A stretch of 64,000 bases of DNA from Chersky-840 sp963811775 (GTDB lineage: Bacteria; Actinomycetota; Acidimicrobiia; Acidimicrobiales; UBA8190). How positions within the stretch are numbered: position 1 is the stretch's first letter; every line of letters begins with the position of its first letter. Under the pieces are notes generated by a model. That model saw only the letters and a program-made list of their open reading frames with translations. It was not told where the DNA came from and made no database searches. The stretch is from contig CAWESO010000002.1 in NCBI GenBank assembly GCA_963811775.1, positions 682,001 to 746,000 of the forward strand, given 5' to 3'. Position numbers and translations under genes: made by a program. This document shows positions 9,691 through 18,477 of the stretch, piece by piece.

Positions 9691-9719
9691 TTGCGTATCA
9701 ACCTAAATAGGGATATAGT
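9691..9719 (+). promoter_or_regulatory. Promoter and candidate operator of the ArsR gene
   Basis: TTGCGT at 9691-9696 and TATAGT at 9714-9719 are separated by 17 bp. The start site would fall at about 9726, three bases before ATG 9729, so the mRNA should be nearly leaderless. Between the two boxes lies an A/T-rich inverted repeat, CCTA (9702-9705) and TAGG (9708-9711). This is the place and size expected for ArsR binding. TTGCGTA occurs again at 9719-9725. Confidence 0.6.
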
Positions 9720-9728
9720 TGCGTAACG

Positions 9729-10712
9729 ATGCAAGAAGTGGACGGAGCAGACCAGGGTCGAGGACAGGTGACGGTGCTGGGGCCGTCGATCGCGCTCGAC
9801 CTGTCGTGGGCGATCCTGTCGGTGTCGAAGCCGACGCTCCAGCTCGCCCGCCCCGCACTCGGCGCCCTCTACCGGCAGCGCCCCGACCTGGCCCGGGCCG
9901 TGCAGGAGTTCTGGGACGACGGGATCGGGTGCTTCGTCGAGATCGAAGTCCTGGCCACCTGGGGCGACGCCCTCGAGGTGACCGACATCGCCACCCTGTT
10001 GGCCAGGCTGCGCGCCGCCGTCGACACTGTGCCCCTCGACCTCGGTCTCGAGTCCGAGAGCGAGGAGCAGCGCGCCGTCATCCTCGCTCGCCTCGCCGAA
10101 TTGCGGCGTTCGCCGCGGCGGCGACAGCGGTGGGAGGCGCTCCTGGGCGAGGTATGGTCGGGCCTGGACGAGGGTTGGCGGAGCACGAGCATCCCCGCCA
10201 TCGAGCGCGCCGCGGTCGAGGCCCGGACCCAACTCGAACGGGGCACCCACTGGGTGAACCTGGTGGGGACGAGGTGCGACGTGTTCAAGATGCACCAGTC
10301 CGAGATCCTCGAGCGACATGCGGCGGGACAGCCCGTGGTCCTCGTCCCGTGCGCGTTCTTCGGCCGGGCGCTGTATCTGGAGATGCCCTCGTGCATCGTC
10401 ATCGGGTTCGGCACCTCGGGCGCCGACGAGTTGTCGTGTGCCCGCACCGCCGACGTGGCGCGTCGCCTGCGTGTGCTCGCCGATCCGACCCGGCTGGCCA
10501 TTCTCGATCATCTGGCCGACGGAGCCAGCTCGGTGGGGGAGATCGCGCAGTCGTTCTCGTTGGCCCAGCCCACGGTCAGCACGCACGTGAAACACCTGCG
10601 CGACGCCGGTCTCGTGACGTCGGACAGGCGGGGCACGCGGGTCGAGGTCTCGGTGAACCAAGACGCCGTCCAGGCCGTGGCGAGCGAGCTCGGGAGCCTC
10701 CTCACCCGCTGA
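9729..10712 (+). CDS. ArsR-family winged-helix transcriptional regulator with large N-terminal domain
   Basis: This 327-residue protein has its DNA-binding domain at the C-terminus. From about residue 240 it has ADVARRLRVLADPTRLAIL, SSVGEIAQSF and LAQPTVSTHVKHLRDAGLV, a classic ArsR winged helix. The first 230 residues form a helical domain of the kind found in long actinobacterial ArsR-like proteins. Cys residues occur near positions 72, 182 and 208, but no clear metal motif is seen. The gene is probably transcribed as a leaderless message from a promoter with an internal inverted repeat, which suggests autoregulation. The ligand is unknown. Confidence 0.82.
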   Translation: MQEVDGADQGRGQVTVLGPSIALDLSWAILSVSKPTLQLARPALGALYRQRPDLARAVQEFWDDGIGCFVEIEVLATWGDALEVTDIATLLARLRAAVDTVPLDLGLESESEEQRAVILARLAELRRSPRRRQRWEALLGEVWSGLDEGWRSTSIPAIERAAVEARTQLERGTHWVNLVGTRCDVFKMHQSEILERHAAGQPVVLVPCAFFGRALYLEMPSCIVIGFGTSGADELSCARTADVARRLRVLADPTRLAILDHLADGASSVGEIAQSFSLAQPTVSTHVKHLRDAGLVTSDRRGTRVEVSVNQDAVQAVASELGSLLTR

Positions 10713-10806
10713 GGGATCCGGGCGCGGCTACCGACACCGGGCGCGGGCCAACGACGAGGATCTGCGTCGCGGTCTGTGCCGGGTGGTCAGCGCGTTGGAC
10801 CCCCTC

Positions 10807-10851
10807 GACGGGGACTGACGCGACGGGGACTGACGCGACGGGGACTGACGC
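10807..10851. repeat. Three exact tandem copies of a 15-bp unit
   Basis: The unit GACGGGGACTGACGC occurs at 10807-10821, 10822-10836 and 10837-10851 with no mismatch. It lies in the roughly 200-bp gap between the convergent ArsR and aldehyde dehydrogenase genes. No other content was recognised in that gap. Confidence 0.9.
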
Positions 10852-10910
10852 GCCGCGCCGGCGCCGCGCCGACGTCGTCCTCGACCGGTCTCTCGAGGTC
10901 CGGCGGCGCG

Positions 10911-12374
10911 CTAGAAGGGGAACGGCCGGTGGCCCTGTTGGAGGGTGATCCAGCGCAGGTCGGTGAACGCGTCGACCCCGGCCCGCCCCCCGAAGCGACC
11001 GTACCCCGAGTCCCCCACGCCGCCGAACGGGGCCTGCGGCTCGTCGTCCACGGGCTGGTCGTTGACGTGCACGATCCCGGTGTGCAGGCGCCGCCCCACC
11101 TCGAAGCCCCGGCGCACGTCCTCGGTCAGGACACCGGCCGACAGGCCGTAGGCGCTCTGGTTCGCCACGGACACCGCCTCGTCGTCGCTGTCGACGCGCA
11201 ACACGGTGCACACCGGCCCGAAGATCTCCTCGGTGTCGATGCGCATGTCGGGGCGGACGCCGGACACGACCGACGCCGGGTACAGCGCCCCCCGGGGCCT
11301 CCCCCCGCCCGCCTCCACCGTGGCCCCGGCCGCGGTGGCCTCGTCGACGAGGCCGGCCACATGCTGCGCCGCGTCCGCGCTGATGAGCGGCCCGATGAGC
11401 GTGCCGGGGTCGGCGGGGTCGCCCGAGGGCAGGTGCGAGGCCTTGTCGGCCAGGCGGGCCGTGAACTCGTCGGCCACTGACCGGTGCACGAGGATGCGGT
11501 CAGCCGACATGCAGATCTGGCCGGAATTCATGTAGGCGCCGAAGGCCACGGCATTGACCGCGTACTCGAGGTCGGCATCGTCCAGGATGATCAGCGAGTT
11601 CTTCCCGCCGAGCTCGAGCACCGCCGGCGTCAGGTGGCGCGCCGCCAGCTCGCCGACGACGCGGCCGACCCGCGTCGATCCGGTGAAGCCCACGCGCCGT
11701 ACCCGTCGGTCCGAGATCAGAGCGTCCGTCACGACGGGGGCGCTCTGACGCGTCGAGGTGATCACGTTGCATACCCCCGACGGGAAGCCCGCGTCGTGCA
11801 GCACGTCGGCGAGGAAGAGCCCGGCGGACAACGGGGCGTGCTCGCTCGGCTTCATGACGACGGTGTTGCCCACGGCCAGCGGCACCGCCACCGAGCGGAT
11901 CCCGAGGATCACCGGTGCATTCCACGGTGCGAACGACGCCACCACCCCGGCCGGTTGGCGCAGGGACATCGACAGTGCCCCCGGGGTGGAAGTGGTGAGG
12001 ACCTCACCCACGGGCTGGCTGATGGCCGCAGCCGCCTCGCGCAGCATCTCGGCCGCCAGTCCCACGTTGAAGTGCCCCCACGGGCCGATGGCACCGGTCT
12101 CGGCCGTCATGAGCTCGACCACATCGGCGGCCCGCGACTCGATGAGGTCCGCGGCGCGCAGGAACAGCTTGCGTCGTTGCGTGGGCACCATGGCCGCCCA
12201 GCCCTCGAAGGCGTCGGCGGCGGCATCGACGGCACGCACGGCGTCTTCGGGCCCCGCCGCGCTGACCGTGGCGACGACCGCACCGGTGTAGGGGTTCAGG
12301 TCGTCGGTGCGAGCGCCGCCCGTCGCGCCGACGTGCTCGCCACCGATGAGGAGCTGTCGTTCGATCGGCGCCAT
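10911..12374 (-). CDS. Aldehyde dehydrogenase family protein
   Basis: This 487-residue NAD(P)-dependent enzyme should oxidise an aldehyde to a carboxylic acid in the cytoplasm. The general-base Glu lies in LELGGKNS, and the catalytic Cys lies in NSGQICMSADRI. The cofactor loop SFAPWNAP and the C-terminal motif EIFGPV are intact. Length and motif order match the family. The start is placed at ATG 12374, which follows an AAAGAGGAC ribosome site. An in-frame ATG at 12407 would add eleven residues. The substrate (vanillin- or salicylaldehyde-like compounds are common for relatives) cannot be fixed from sequence. Confidence 0.9.
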   Translation of the reverse strand: MAPIERQLLIGGEHVGATGGARTDDLNPYTGAVVATVSAAGPEDAVRAVDAAADAFEGWAAMVPTQRRKLFLRAADLIESRAADVVELMTAETGAIGPWGHFNVGLAAEMLREAAAAISQPVGEVLTTSTPGALSMSLRQPAGVVASFAPWNAPVILGIRSVAVPLAVGNTVVMKPSEHAPLSAGLFLADVLHDAGFPSGVCNVITSTRQSAPVVTDALISDRRVRRVGFTGSTRVGRVVGELAARHLTPAVLELGGKNSLIILDDADLEYAVNAVAFGAYMNSGQICMSADRILVHRSVADEFTARLADKASHLPSGDPADPGTLIGPLISADAAQHVAGLVDEATAAGATVEAGGGRPRGALYPASVVSGVRPDMRIDTEEIFGPVCTVLRVDSDDEAVSVANQSAYGLSAGVLTEDVRRGFEVGRRLHTGIVHVNDQPVDDEPQAPFGGVGDSGYGRFGGRAGVDAFTDLRWITLQQGHRPFPF

Positions 12375-12478
12375 GTCCTCTTTCTTAGCGCGCCTCGCCG
12401 CCGCCATGGCCCGGGGGCCCGACCGTACGGCGCAATGAAGTCGGGAGACCTGTGGCCAATCTCGCGTCCGCCGGGACC

Positions 12479-12847
12479 TCAGCGTTGCTCGAACGCCCTT
12501 CGTAGCCTGGCCGGCGCCTTGAGCAGATAGCTCTCCTCGAGGTAGTTGCGCAGGTCGTCACGGTCGACGTCGGCGAGTCGGACGAGCACCGCACCGTGGC
12601 CGTCGTAGTGCGGCGTGGTGAAGAGGGCGCCGCCGCCCGACTCGAGCAGGAAGGGCTTCTCGTCGAGCTCGCAGAACACCACGAGGACCTCGGTGTCGTG
12701 CACGTCGTCGCGATCGTGTTCGCGCTGCCCCCACATCCGGCAGAAGCTCTTGCCCGCCACCTTGAGCGACGGCGTGCCGTACGACGTGGACGCCGTGACC
12801 TCGGGAAACCCCCCGGCCAGCGCCTTGACGGCGGCGAACGTGATCAC
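12479..12847 (-). CDS. MmcQ/YjbR family protein
   Basis: This 122-residue protein matches the MmcQ/YjbR (CyaY-like fold) family by length and pattern. It has an early A-x3-ALAGGFPEVT segment, a central KSFCRMWG motif, and the LESGGGALFTTPHYDGHGAVLVRL core, and it ends in a helix ESYLLKAPARL. Members are small DNA-binding-like proteins of unknown function. It is divergent from the GlxA regulator at 12919. Confidence 0.85.
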   Translation of the reverse strand: MITFAAVKALAGGFPEVTASTSYGTPSLKVAGKSFCRMWGQREHDRDDVHDTEVLVVFCELDEKPFLLESGGGALFTTPHYDGHGAVLVRLADVDRDDLRNYLEESYLLKAPARLRRAFEQR

Positions 12848-12883
12848 GGCCGGTCCATGGCCGAATTCGTGGGAAGCGTGTCA

Positions 12884-12919
12884 TTGACGCTATCGCGGGG
12901 CCGGGGCACGCTGGCAAGG
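12884..12919 (+). promoter_or_regulatory. Candidate promoter of the GlxA-type regulator
   Basis: TTGACG at 12884-12889 is a good -35 match. A weaker -10, CACGCT, lies at 12907-12912 with a 17-bp spacer. The start site would coincide with the GTG start at 12919, so the message may be leaderless. The -10 fit is poor, so this is tentative. Confidence 0.4.
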
Positions 12920-13908
12920 TGAAGTCACGCCGCGTCGTTATCGTCACCTTCCCCGGGATGCAGCCCCTCGATGTCGTCGGGCCCTCCGAGGTCTTCGCCG
13001 GCGCCACCCGGGCCGTCTCGGCCCTGCACCGGCCCGGCGGGTACCGCGTCGAGCTGGTCTCGAGCGAAGGCGGGGAGGTGCGGGCCGACAGCGGGCTCGG
13101 CCTGTGCACCGCACCGCTGCCCGACGTCGGCGGGGCTATCGACACTCTGGTGGTGGCGGGTGGGGACGGTGCCCAGCAGGCGCGCCGCGACGAGGCCCTC
13201 GTGTCGTGGATCGCCCGGGCCGCACCCCGCTGCCGCCGGGTGGCGACGGTGTGCACGGGTGCGTTCGTGGCGGCCGAGGCGGGACTGTTCGACGGCCGCC
13301 GGGTCACGACCCACTGGGCCCGGGCCGAGCAGCTCGCCACCGAGTTCCCGTCCCTCGTGGTGGACGCCGACCCCATCTACGTCCGCGACGGCAAGTTCTG
13401 GAGCAGTGCGGGCGTCACCGCCGGTATCGACCTCGCCCTCGCCCTGGTCCACGACGACCTCGGCGCCGAGGTGGCCCAGACCGTGGCGCGCTGGCTGGTC
13501 ATGTTCCTCCACCGCCCGGGGGGCCAGACCCAGTTCGCCTCGCCGGTGTGGGTGCCCCGGGCCGAGCGTTCCACCGTCCGGGCCGTGCAGAGCCTGGTGG
13601 AGGCGGCGCCGGGGGGCGACCACCGCCTGCCCGCCCTGGCCGCGGCCGCGGCCATGAGCGTGCGCCACTTCGCCCGGGTGTTCGCGGCCGAGGTGGGCGA
13701 GACCCCGGGGCGATTCGTCGAGCGCGTGCGGGTGGAGGCGGCGCGGCGCGAGTTGGAGACCACCGACGACACGCTCGACGTGGTGGCGGCCCGGTGTGGC
13801 TTCGGCACGGCCGAGACCCTGCGGCGCGTCTTCCAGCGGCGCTTGGGCGTCGCCCCCGACTTCTACCGGCGGCGCTTTCGCGTCGCCGCCGAAAGGACAC
13901 CAGCGTGA
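12919..13908 (+). CDS. GlxA family transcriptional regulator (DJ-1/PfpI domain plus AraC helix-turn-helix)
   Basis: This 329-residue regulator has two domains. Residues 1-190 form a DJ-1/PfpI-like sensor with the nucleophile-elbow Cys in TVCTGAFVAAEAGL and a following THWARAEQL motif. Residues 225-320 form an AraC-type double helix-turn-helix, ending in the typical VVAARCGFGTAETLRRVFQRRLG. GTG 12919 is taken as start. The last bases overlap the next gene (GTGA), which encodes a stand-alone PfpI protein, so the pair is co-expressed. GlxA-like regulators often control amine or amide metabolism, but no target is evident here. Confidence 0.88.
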   Translation: MKSRRVVIVTFPGMQPLDVVGPSEVFAGATRAVSALHRPGGYRVELVSSEGGEVRADSGLGLCTAPLPDVGGAIDTLVVAGGDGAQQARRDEALVSWIARAAPRCRRVATVCTGAFVAAEAGLFDGRRVTTHWARAEQLATEFPSLVVDADPIYVRDGKFWSSAGVTAGIDLALALVHDDLGAEVAQTVARWLVMFLHRPGGQTQFASPVWVPRAERSTVRAVQSLVEAAPGGDHRLPALAAAAAMSVRHFARVFAAEVGETPGRFVERVRVEAARRELETTDDTLDVVAARCGFGTAETLRRVFQRRLGVAPDFYRRRFRVAAERTPA

Positions 13909-14555
13909 GCGACACGGTGCAGGTCGTCATCCCCGTCTTCCCCGAGCTCACCGCGCTCGACGCCGTGGGCCCCTACGAGGTGCTGCAGCGCATCCCCTCC
14001 ATCGACGTCACCTTCATCGGCCACCGCCGCGGAGAGGTCCGCACCGAGAACGGCATGCTGGGCCTGAGCGCCGACGGCACCTTCGAGGAGTTCCCCGCGC
14101 CCGATGTCGTCGTCTTCCCCGGCGGAGTGGGCACCCGCCCCTTGGAGCACGACGACCGGGTGCTCGAGTGGCTGCGCCACGCGCACGCCACGTCCCGGAT
14201 GACCACGTCGGTGTGCACCGGGTCACTGGTGCTGGGCGCGGCCGGGCTGCTGCGGGGGCTGACCGCCACCACCCACTGGTCCTGCTACGCCGAGCTCGAG
14301 GCCCATGGTGCGACGCCGAGCGCGACGCGCGTCGTCGAGCACCTGGACCGGCGCATCGTCACCGCCGCCGGTGTGTCGAGCGGCATCGACATGGCGCTTC
14401 GCCTCGTGGAGCTGATCGTCGACGCCACCGCCGCCCGGGCCGCGCAGCTCATGATCGAGTACGACCCCCAGCCCCCGTTCGACGCCGGGTCACGGGCCAA
14501 GGCCGACGACGTCGTCCTCACCCGGGTCATCGAGTACGCGCAGGTCCGCCGGTAG
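13905..14555 (+). CDS. DJ-1/PfpI family protein
   Basis: This 216-residue single-domain member of the DJ-1/PfpI superfamily has the elbow Cys in TSVCTGSLVLGAAGLL and the downstream TTHWSCYAEL motif. Close relatives include isonitrile hydratase-like proteins (InhA type), which share this length and motif pair. The start GTG at 13905 overlaps the regulator's stop (GTGA), so translation is coupled. The function is probably a small-molecule hydratase or amidase acting with the GlxA regulator, but this is inferred from family and context only. Confidence 0.82.
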   Translation: MSDTVQVVIPVFPELTALDAVGPYEVLQRIPSIDVTFIGHRRGEVRTENGMLGLSADGTFEEFPAPDVVVFPGGVGTRPLEHDDRVLEWLRHAHATSRMTTSVCTGSLVLGAAGLLRGLTATTHWSCYAELEAHGATPSATRVVEHLDRRIVTAAGVSSGIDMALRLVELIVDATAARAAQLMIEYDPQPPFDAGSRAKADDVVLTRVIEYAQVRR

Positions 14556-14571
14556 GGAGGGCCTGGGGCGC

Positions 14572-16575
14572 TCAGTTCTTCGTGTTCGTCAGGATGAAGG
14601 GGACGATGGTCGCGACCCCGTACGCCCTGGCGGTGACGAAGTAGGAGCCCACCTTGCCGTTGGTCGACAGGAACGGCGAGGTGGCGACACCGTAGGCGTT
14701 GGTGAGCACCGTGGTCGGGCCCCAGGCCACCACCAAGGGCCCTGTCGTCGGCAGGTTGAAGGTCACGGCCAGCCCGGGCACGCCGGCCCCGGTGTTGTCG
14801 GTGACCATGACCCGGAGGTCACCACCGGGGATGAAGCTGTTGATCTTGCAGGTCAGCATCGTGGGCGACACCGCGAAGAACGCAGCGGGCACGGCGGGGC
14901 TCACGCCCGCTCCCCATGACGCGGCGATGGTGGGCGCGCCCGAGTACGACGCCAGGATGGCCTTGGTCGGGGGGATGGGCCCGGTGCACGTGGCCGTCCC
15001 GTTCGAGACCGTGGCGCTGCACAGCGGGGTCAACCCCGACGAGAACACGACGGTCCCCGTCGGGCTCCCCGCGGCGCTCGACACCGCGGCGCTGTAGCTC
15101 AGCACCGTGCTCGACACCGACTGCACCGTGACCGTGGTCGTGCTGGGCGCCAACGAGGGGTCGGTCTCCACCACTCCCTCGCGGCCGTTCGATCCGATGT
15201 AGGTGCCCACCGCCAGGCACACGCCCGCCCCCGGGCAGGCGAAGGGGGAGAAGGTGGCGTCCGACCCCGCGGCGGCGTCGCCGGGAAGGGGTGCGGTGGT
15301 GGCGACCCAGGAGCCGGCCGAGAGGTTCCAGAACAGCGGGTTCACCGTGCCGCTGGCGTCGGACTGGCCGTCGGCCACGCAGGTGCCCGCCGCCGGGCAG
15401 GCGACGTCGAGGACCTCGATGTCGGCTCCGGCCGGCGTCCCCGCCGGGGTGGGTGCCGCCGTCGCGCTCCACGTCCCCGCGGCCAGGGTCTCGAGCAGCC
15501 CCTGCTCGACTCCCGACACCAGGACGAGCCCCGTCGCCGTGCAGTCACTGGCGTCGGTGCACGCCACCGAGGTCAGTTGCACGTCGGTGGACGCCACCGC
15601 GGCGGGTGTCGGCGCGGCGGACGCCGACCACGTCCCGCCCGACAGGGTGTCGAGCAGCCCCTCGTAGCTGCCGTCGAAGGTGGTCCCGGCCACGACGCAC
15701 GTGCTCGTGGTGGGGCACGCCACCGACAGGTCGTTGTTGGCGATCGACGCCATCGGGGAGGTTCCGGCCGGGAGCGGAAGCACCGCCGCGGTCCACACCC
15801 CGCCCGACAGCACCTCGGCGAAACCGGGCTGGCTACCGCCGATGACGTCGGTGCCCGTGGCCACGCACGAACCCACCGCCGGGCACGCCAGGGCGACGAA
15901 CTGCGACCCCGTCGCCCCCACCGGGAGCGCGGGCGCCTGCGGGACCCAATTCCCTCCGACCTCGGTGTCGACGAAGGCCTGCTCCGAGCCCGCGCTCGTG
16001 CTGTAGAGGCCGGCGGCCGTGCACGATCCCGCCGACGGGCACGCCACGGCGGAGAGCTGCGCGTAGGCGTTCGACCCGGCGATGAGGGCCCCGGCCGGGA
16101 GCGCCGACTCGATCGGCGTCCACAGGCCGTTGCTGAGCTGCTCGACCAACCCCTGGGTGGCGCCCGACGAGTCGAGGTAGCGCCCGACGGCCACGCACGA
16201 CCCGACGGCGCTGCACGTCACCGACTGCAGGAAGGCCTGGGGGTCGAGCGCGGCGTTGGCGGGCATGGGGGACTGGCTGGCGCTCCATGTCCCTCCGGAC
16301 TCGGTCGTGATGAGCCCGGCCTCGTAGTACGTGCCCCCGAACTGGGCGAGATAGTCACCGACGGCCACACACCATCCGTCGGCCGGGCACGCCGTCGAAG
16401 ACAGGGTGAGGCCCTGTCCGGCCACGGCGTTGGCGGGCAACGGCGCATTCACCGCGCTCCACGAGATCCCTGCCGACGCCGGGCCCGCACCGACGACGAC
16501 CAGGAGAGCACTCGCCCCCACCAGCGCCGCCACCGCGGCCACGAGGGTCGGACGTCGCGTCAGCGCGTTGGTCAT
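14572..16575 (-). CDS. Secreted protein with eight Cys-pair repeats and C-terminal Ig-like domains
   Basis: This is a 667-residue exported protein. A clear signal peptide (hydrophobic VAAVAALVGASALLVVV, cleavage after GPASA) is followed by eight repeats of about 52-57 residues. Each repeat starts with Trp after a Gly and carries a Cys-x5-Cys pair (for example ACPSAGSC) followed by an AxG turn. This looks like a beta-propeller with one disulfide per blade, which is an inference. After about residue 480 come an Ig-like domain of the Big_3 type and a second Ig-like domain. The frame is open to 16641, but ATG 16575 starts the signal peptide. Its function is unknown. A surface or matrix role is likely. 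Confidence 0.8.
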   Translation of the reverse strand: MTNALTRRPTLVAAVAALVGASALLVVVGAGPASAGISWSAVNAPLPANAVAGQGLTLSSTACPADGWCVAVGDYLAQFGGTYYEAGLITTESGGTWSASQSPMPANAALDPQAFLQSVTCSAVGSCVAVGRYLDSSGATQGLVEQLSNGLWTPIESALPAGALIAGSNAYAQLSAVACPSAGSCTAAGLYSTSAGSEQAFVDTEVGGNWVPQAPALPVGATGSQFVALACPAVGSCVATGTDVIGGSQPGFAEVLSGGVWTAAVLPLPAGTSPMASIANNDLSVACPTTSTCVVAGTTFDGSYEGLLDTLSGGTWSASAAPTPAAVASTDVQLTSVACTDASDCTATGLVLVSGVEQGLLETLAAGTWSATAAPTPAGTPAGADIEVLDVACPAAGTCVADGQSDASGTVNPLFWNLSAGSWVATTAPLPGDAAAGSDATFSPFACPGAGVCLAVGTYIGSNGREGVVETDPSLAPSTTTVTVQSVSSTVLSYSAAVSSAAGSPTGTVVFSSGLTPLCSATVSNGTATCTGPIPPTKAILASYSGAPTIAASWGAGVSPAVPAAFFAVSPTMLTCKINSFIPGGDLRVMVTDNTGAGVPGLAVTFNLPTTGPLVVAWGPTTVLTNAYGVATSPFLSTNGKVGSYFVTARAYGVATIVPFILTNTKN

Positions 16576-16727
16576 GTTGTCCCCCAGACTGTGCCGGGGC
16601 CGCGCCCGTGATGACCGGCCGCCGCCCTCGGCACCCCGCATGTCAGTATCCCCGGCGCCAAGTTGGTCAGTTCCGTGCCACGTGGCGCATCGTCATGATT
16701 GACGATTCACCCGGCGTGGTCGGGCCG

Positions 16728-17687
16728 TCATCCTCCTGGTCGGGCCAGTGTTCTCCGCAGAGCGGTGACGACATCACCCAAGGCGACGATCTGCTCGCGA
16801 GCCGTGGCCGACGAGACCCCGGGGACATGGACGCGGAGGTTGAGCGCGTCGGCGCCGGCTCGGGCCGCCCCCGCGGCGAGCTCCTCGCCCAGCGCGCCGG
16901 GATCGGTGGCCGCCACCATCTGCTCGCCCTCCCAGTGGACCTGCGCCCCGGCCGCGGCGTAGCTCCGGTAGCGGTCGGTCTGCCGGTCCACCTCGGCCGT
17001 CGGCGGTGCGCCCACCCACACCCGCCGCACGAGCACGCACGGTCGGTCGCCGCCGGCCCCGCGGTACTGGTCGGTCAGGGCCCGGATGCGCTGCGGTGTG
17101 GAGAGCGAGTCGAAGAGCAGGCCCACGCCGAGTCCCGCGGCGCGCCGCACGGCGGCGCCGCTCATGGCCGCGCTCAGCACCGGCACCGGGTGGTCCGTGC
17201 ACCGGACCACGGCGGGGTCGCCGGCCAACGGCCCGGCGTCGGTCCCGCCCAGTGCGCCGGCCACGGTGGCAAGCCCGTCGGCGAAGCGCGGCGTGAGGTC
17301 GTCCTTGGTCAGTCCCATGATGTCGAAGTCGTCCTGGAGTGATCCCGCCGCCAGGCCGACGCCGACCCGGCCCGGAAAACGCGCCGCCAGCCACGCCACC
17401 TCCTCGACCACGAGGGCGGCGGGGCGCAAGGGGAGCAGGAGCGGGCACGGCGCCGCCCATCCGCTCGCCATGGCCTCAAGCAGCCACCCCGCCGCCTGCA
17501 GGGGGTTCGGCATGTAACCGGCGAAGCCGCCGTGGTGCTCGCTGGTCATGACCCCGTCGAACCCCGACGCCACGGCCAGCGCCGCCTGGTGGCGGAGTTC
17601 GCGCACCATCGCCGGCGCGTCGAGCTCGCCGTGGGGGTACAGGCGCAGCGAGATCGATCCTCGGGCCAGGGGGCGGCTGGGCTCCAC
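16728..17687 (-). CDS. LLM class flavin-dependent oxidoreductase
   Basis: This 319-residue luciferase-like monooxygenase uses F420 or FMN. Typical features are the N-terminal beta strand, VASGFDGVMTSEHHGGFAG, the RPAALVVEEVAWLAARFPGRVGVGLAAGS core and a C-terminal helix pair. In actinobacteria the histidine-containing EHH segment is common in F420-dependent members, so F420 is the likelier cofactor. It is the last gene of a minus-strand run starting at 21448. The preceding SDR stop lies 13 bases upstream of its start. Confidence 0.85.
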   Translation of the reverse strand: MEPSRPLARGSISLRLYPHGELDAPAMVRELRHQAALAVASGFDGVMTSEHHGGFAGYMPNPLQAAGWLLEAMASGWAAPCPLLLPLRPAALVVEEVAWLAARFPGRVGVGLAAGSLQDDFDIMGLTKDDLTPRFADGLATVAGALGGTDAGPLAGDPAVVRCTDHPVPVLSAAMSGAAVRRAAGLGVGLLFDSLSTPQRIRALTDQYRGAGGDRPCVLVRRVWVGAPPTAEVDRQTDRYRSYAAAGAQVHWEGEQMVAATDPGALGEELAAGAARAGADALNLRVHVPGVSSATAREQIVALGDVVTALRRTLARPGG

Positions 17688-17699
17688 CGGGCGATCCTG

Positions 17700-18477
17700 T
17701 CACAGGGTGGTGAAGCGACCCCCGTCCACCACCACGGTCTGGCCCGTGATGTAGCGGGCCCCCTCACCGAGGAGGAAGACCACGACGGGCGCGACGTCGG
17801 TGTCGCAGTCGCCGACCCGGCCGAGGGGCACCACCTGGGCCAGGCGGTGCTCGAGGGCGGGGTTCTCGGCGTACGCCCGGTCCAGGGCGGGGGTGCGCGC
17901 CAGCGGCGACAGGCACACCACGCCCACGCCGAGCGGGCCCCACTCCACGGCCAGGCTCTTGGCCAGGCCCCGCACCGCGCCCTTGACCGCGGCATAGGCG
18001 GGGAGGGCCACGCTTCCCTCCATCGCCGCGGCGGAGGTCATGAGCACGAAGCGGCCGCGCCGGCGCGCCAGGTGGGGCAATGCGGCGCGGGCACAGTGAT
18101 AGGCGCCGCGCAGCGACACGGCCACGTGGTCGTCCCACGCCCCGTCGTCGATGGCCTCGATGGCGGCGACCTCGCTCGACCTCCGGCTGGTGGCGTTGTG
18201 CACCACGGCGTCGAGACCCCCCGAAGGTGTCGACGGCGAGCTGCACCGCGCCCGCCACGTCCTCCGCCACGGTGACGTCGACGCGGGCCGCGACGGCCCG
18301 GCCCCCGTCCTCGGAGGCGAGGCGGGCGGTCTCGTCCGCGTTGCCCCCAGGGCCGGCGACGACCACGGCCGCGCCCGCCTCGGCGCAGGCCACGCACACC
18401 GAGCGCCCGATGCCGGCGCCGCCCCCGGTGACGAGGACCACTTTGTCGCGCAGCGAACCGGGCGCGACGGCGTTCAC
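17700..18477 (-). CDS. SDR family NAD(P)-dependent oxidoreductase (frameshifted)
   Basis: This short-chain dehydrogenase of about 258 residues has the cofactor motif VTGGGAGIGRS in one frame. The catalytic part (TSAAAMEG, then AYAAVKGAVRGLAKSLAVEWG, then VDGG) lies in another frame. The break falls in a C6 run at 18217-18222, and removing one C joins VDTFGG to LDAVVHNA without loss, so a homopolymer error is likely. Ser, Tyr and Lys catalytic residues are present. GTG 18477 overlaps the stop of the preceding SDR (GTGA). The substrate is unknown. Confidence 0.82.
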
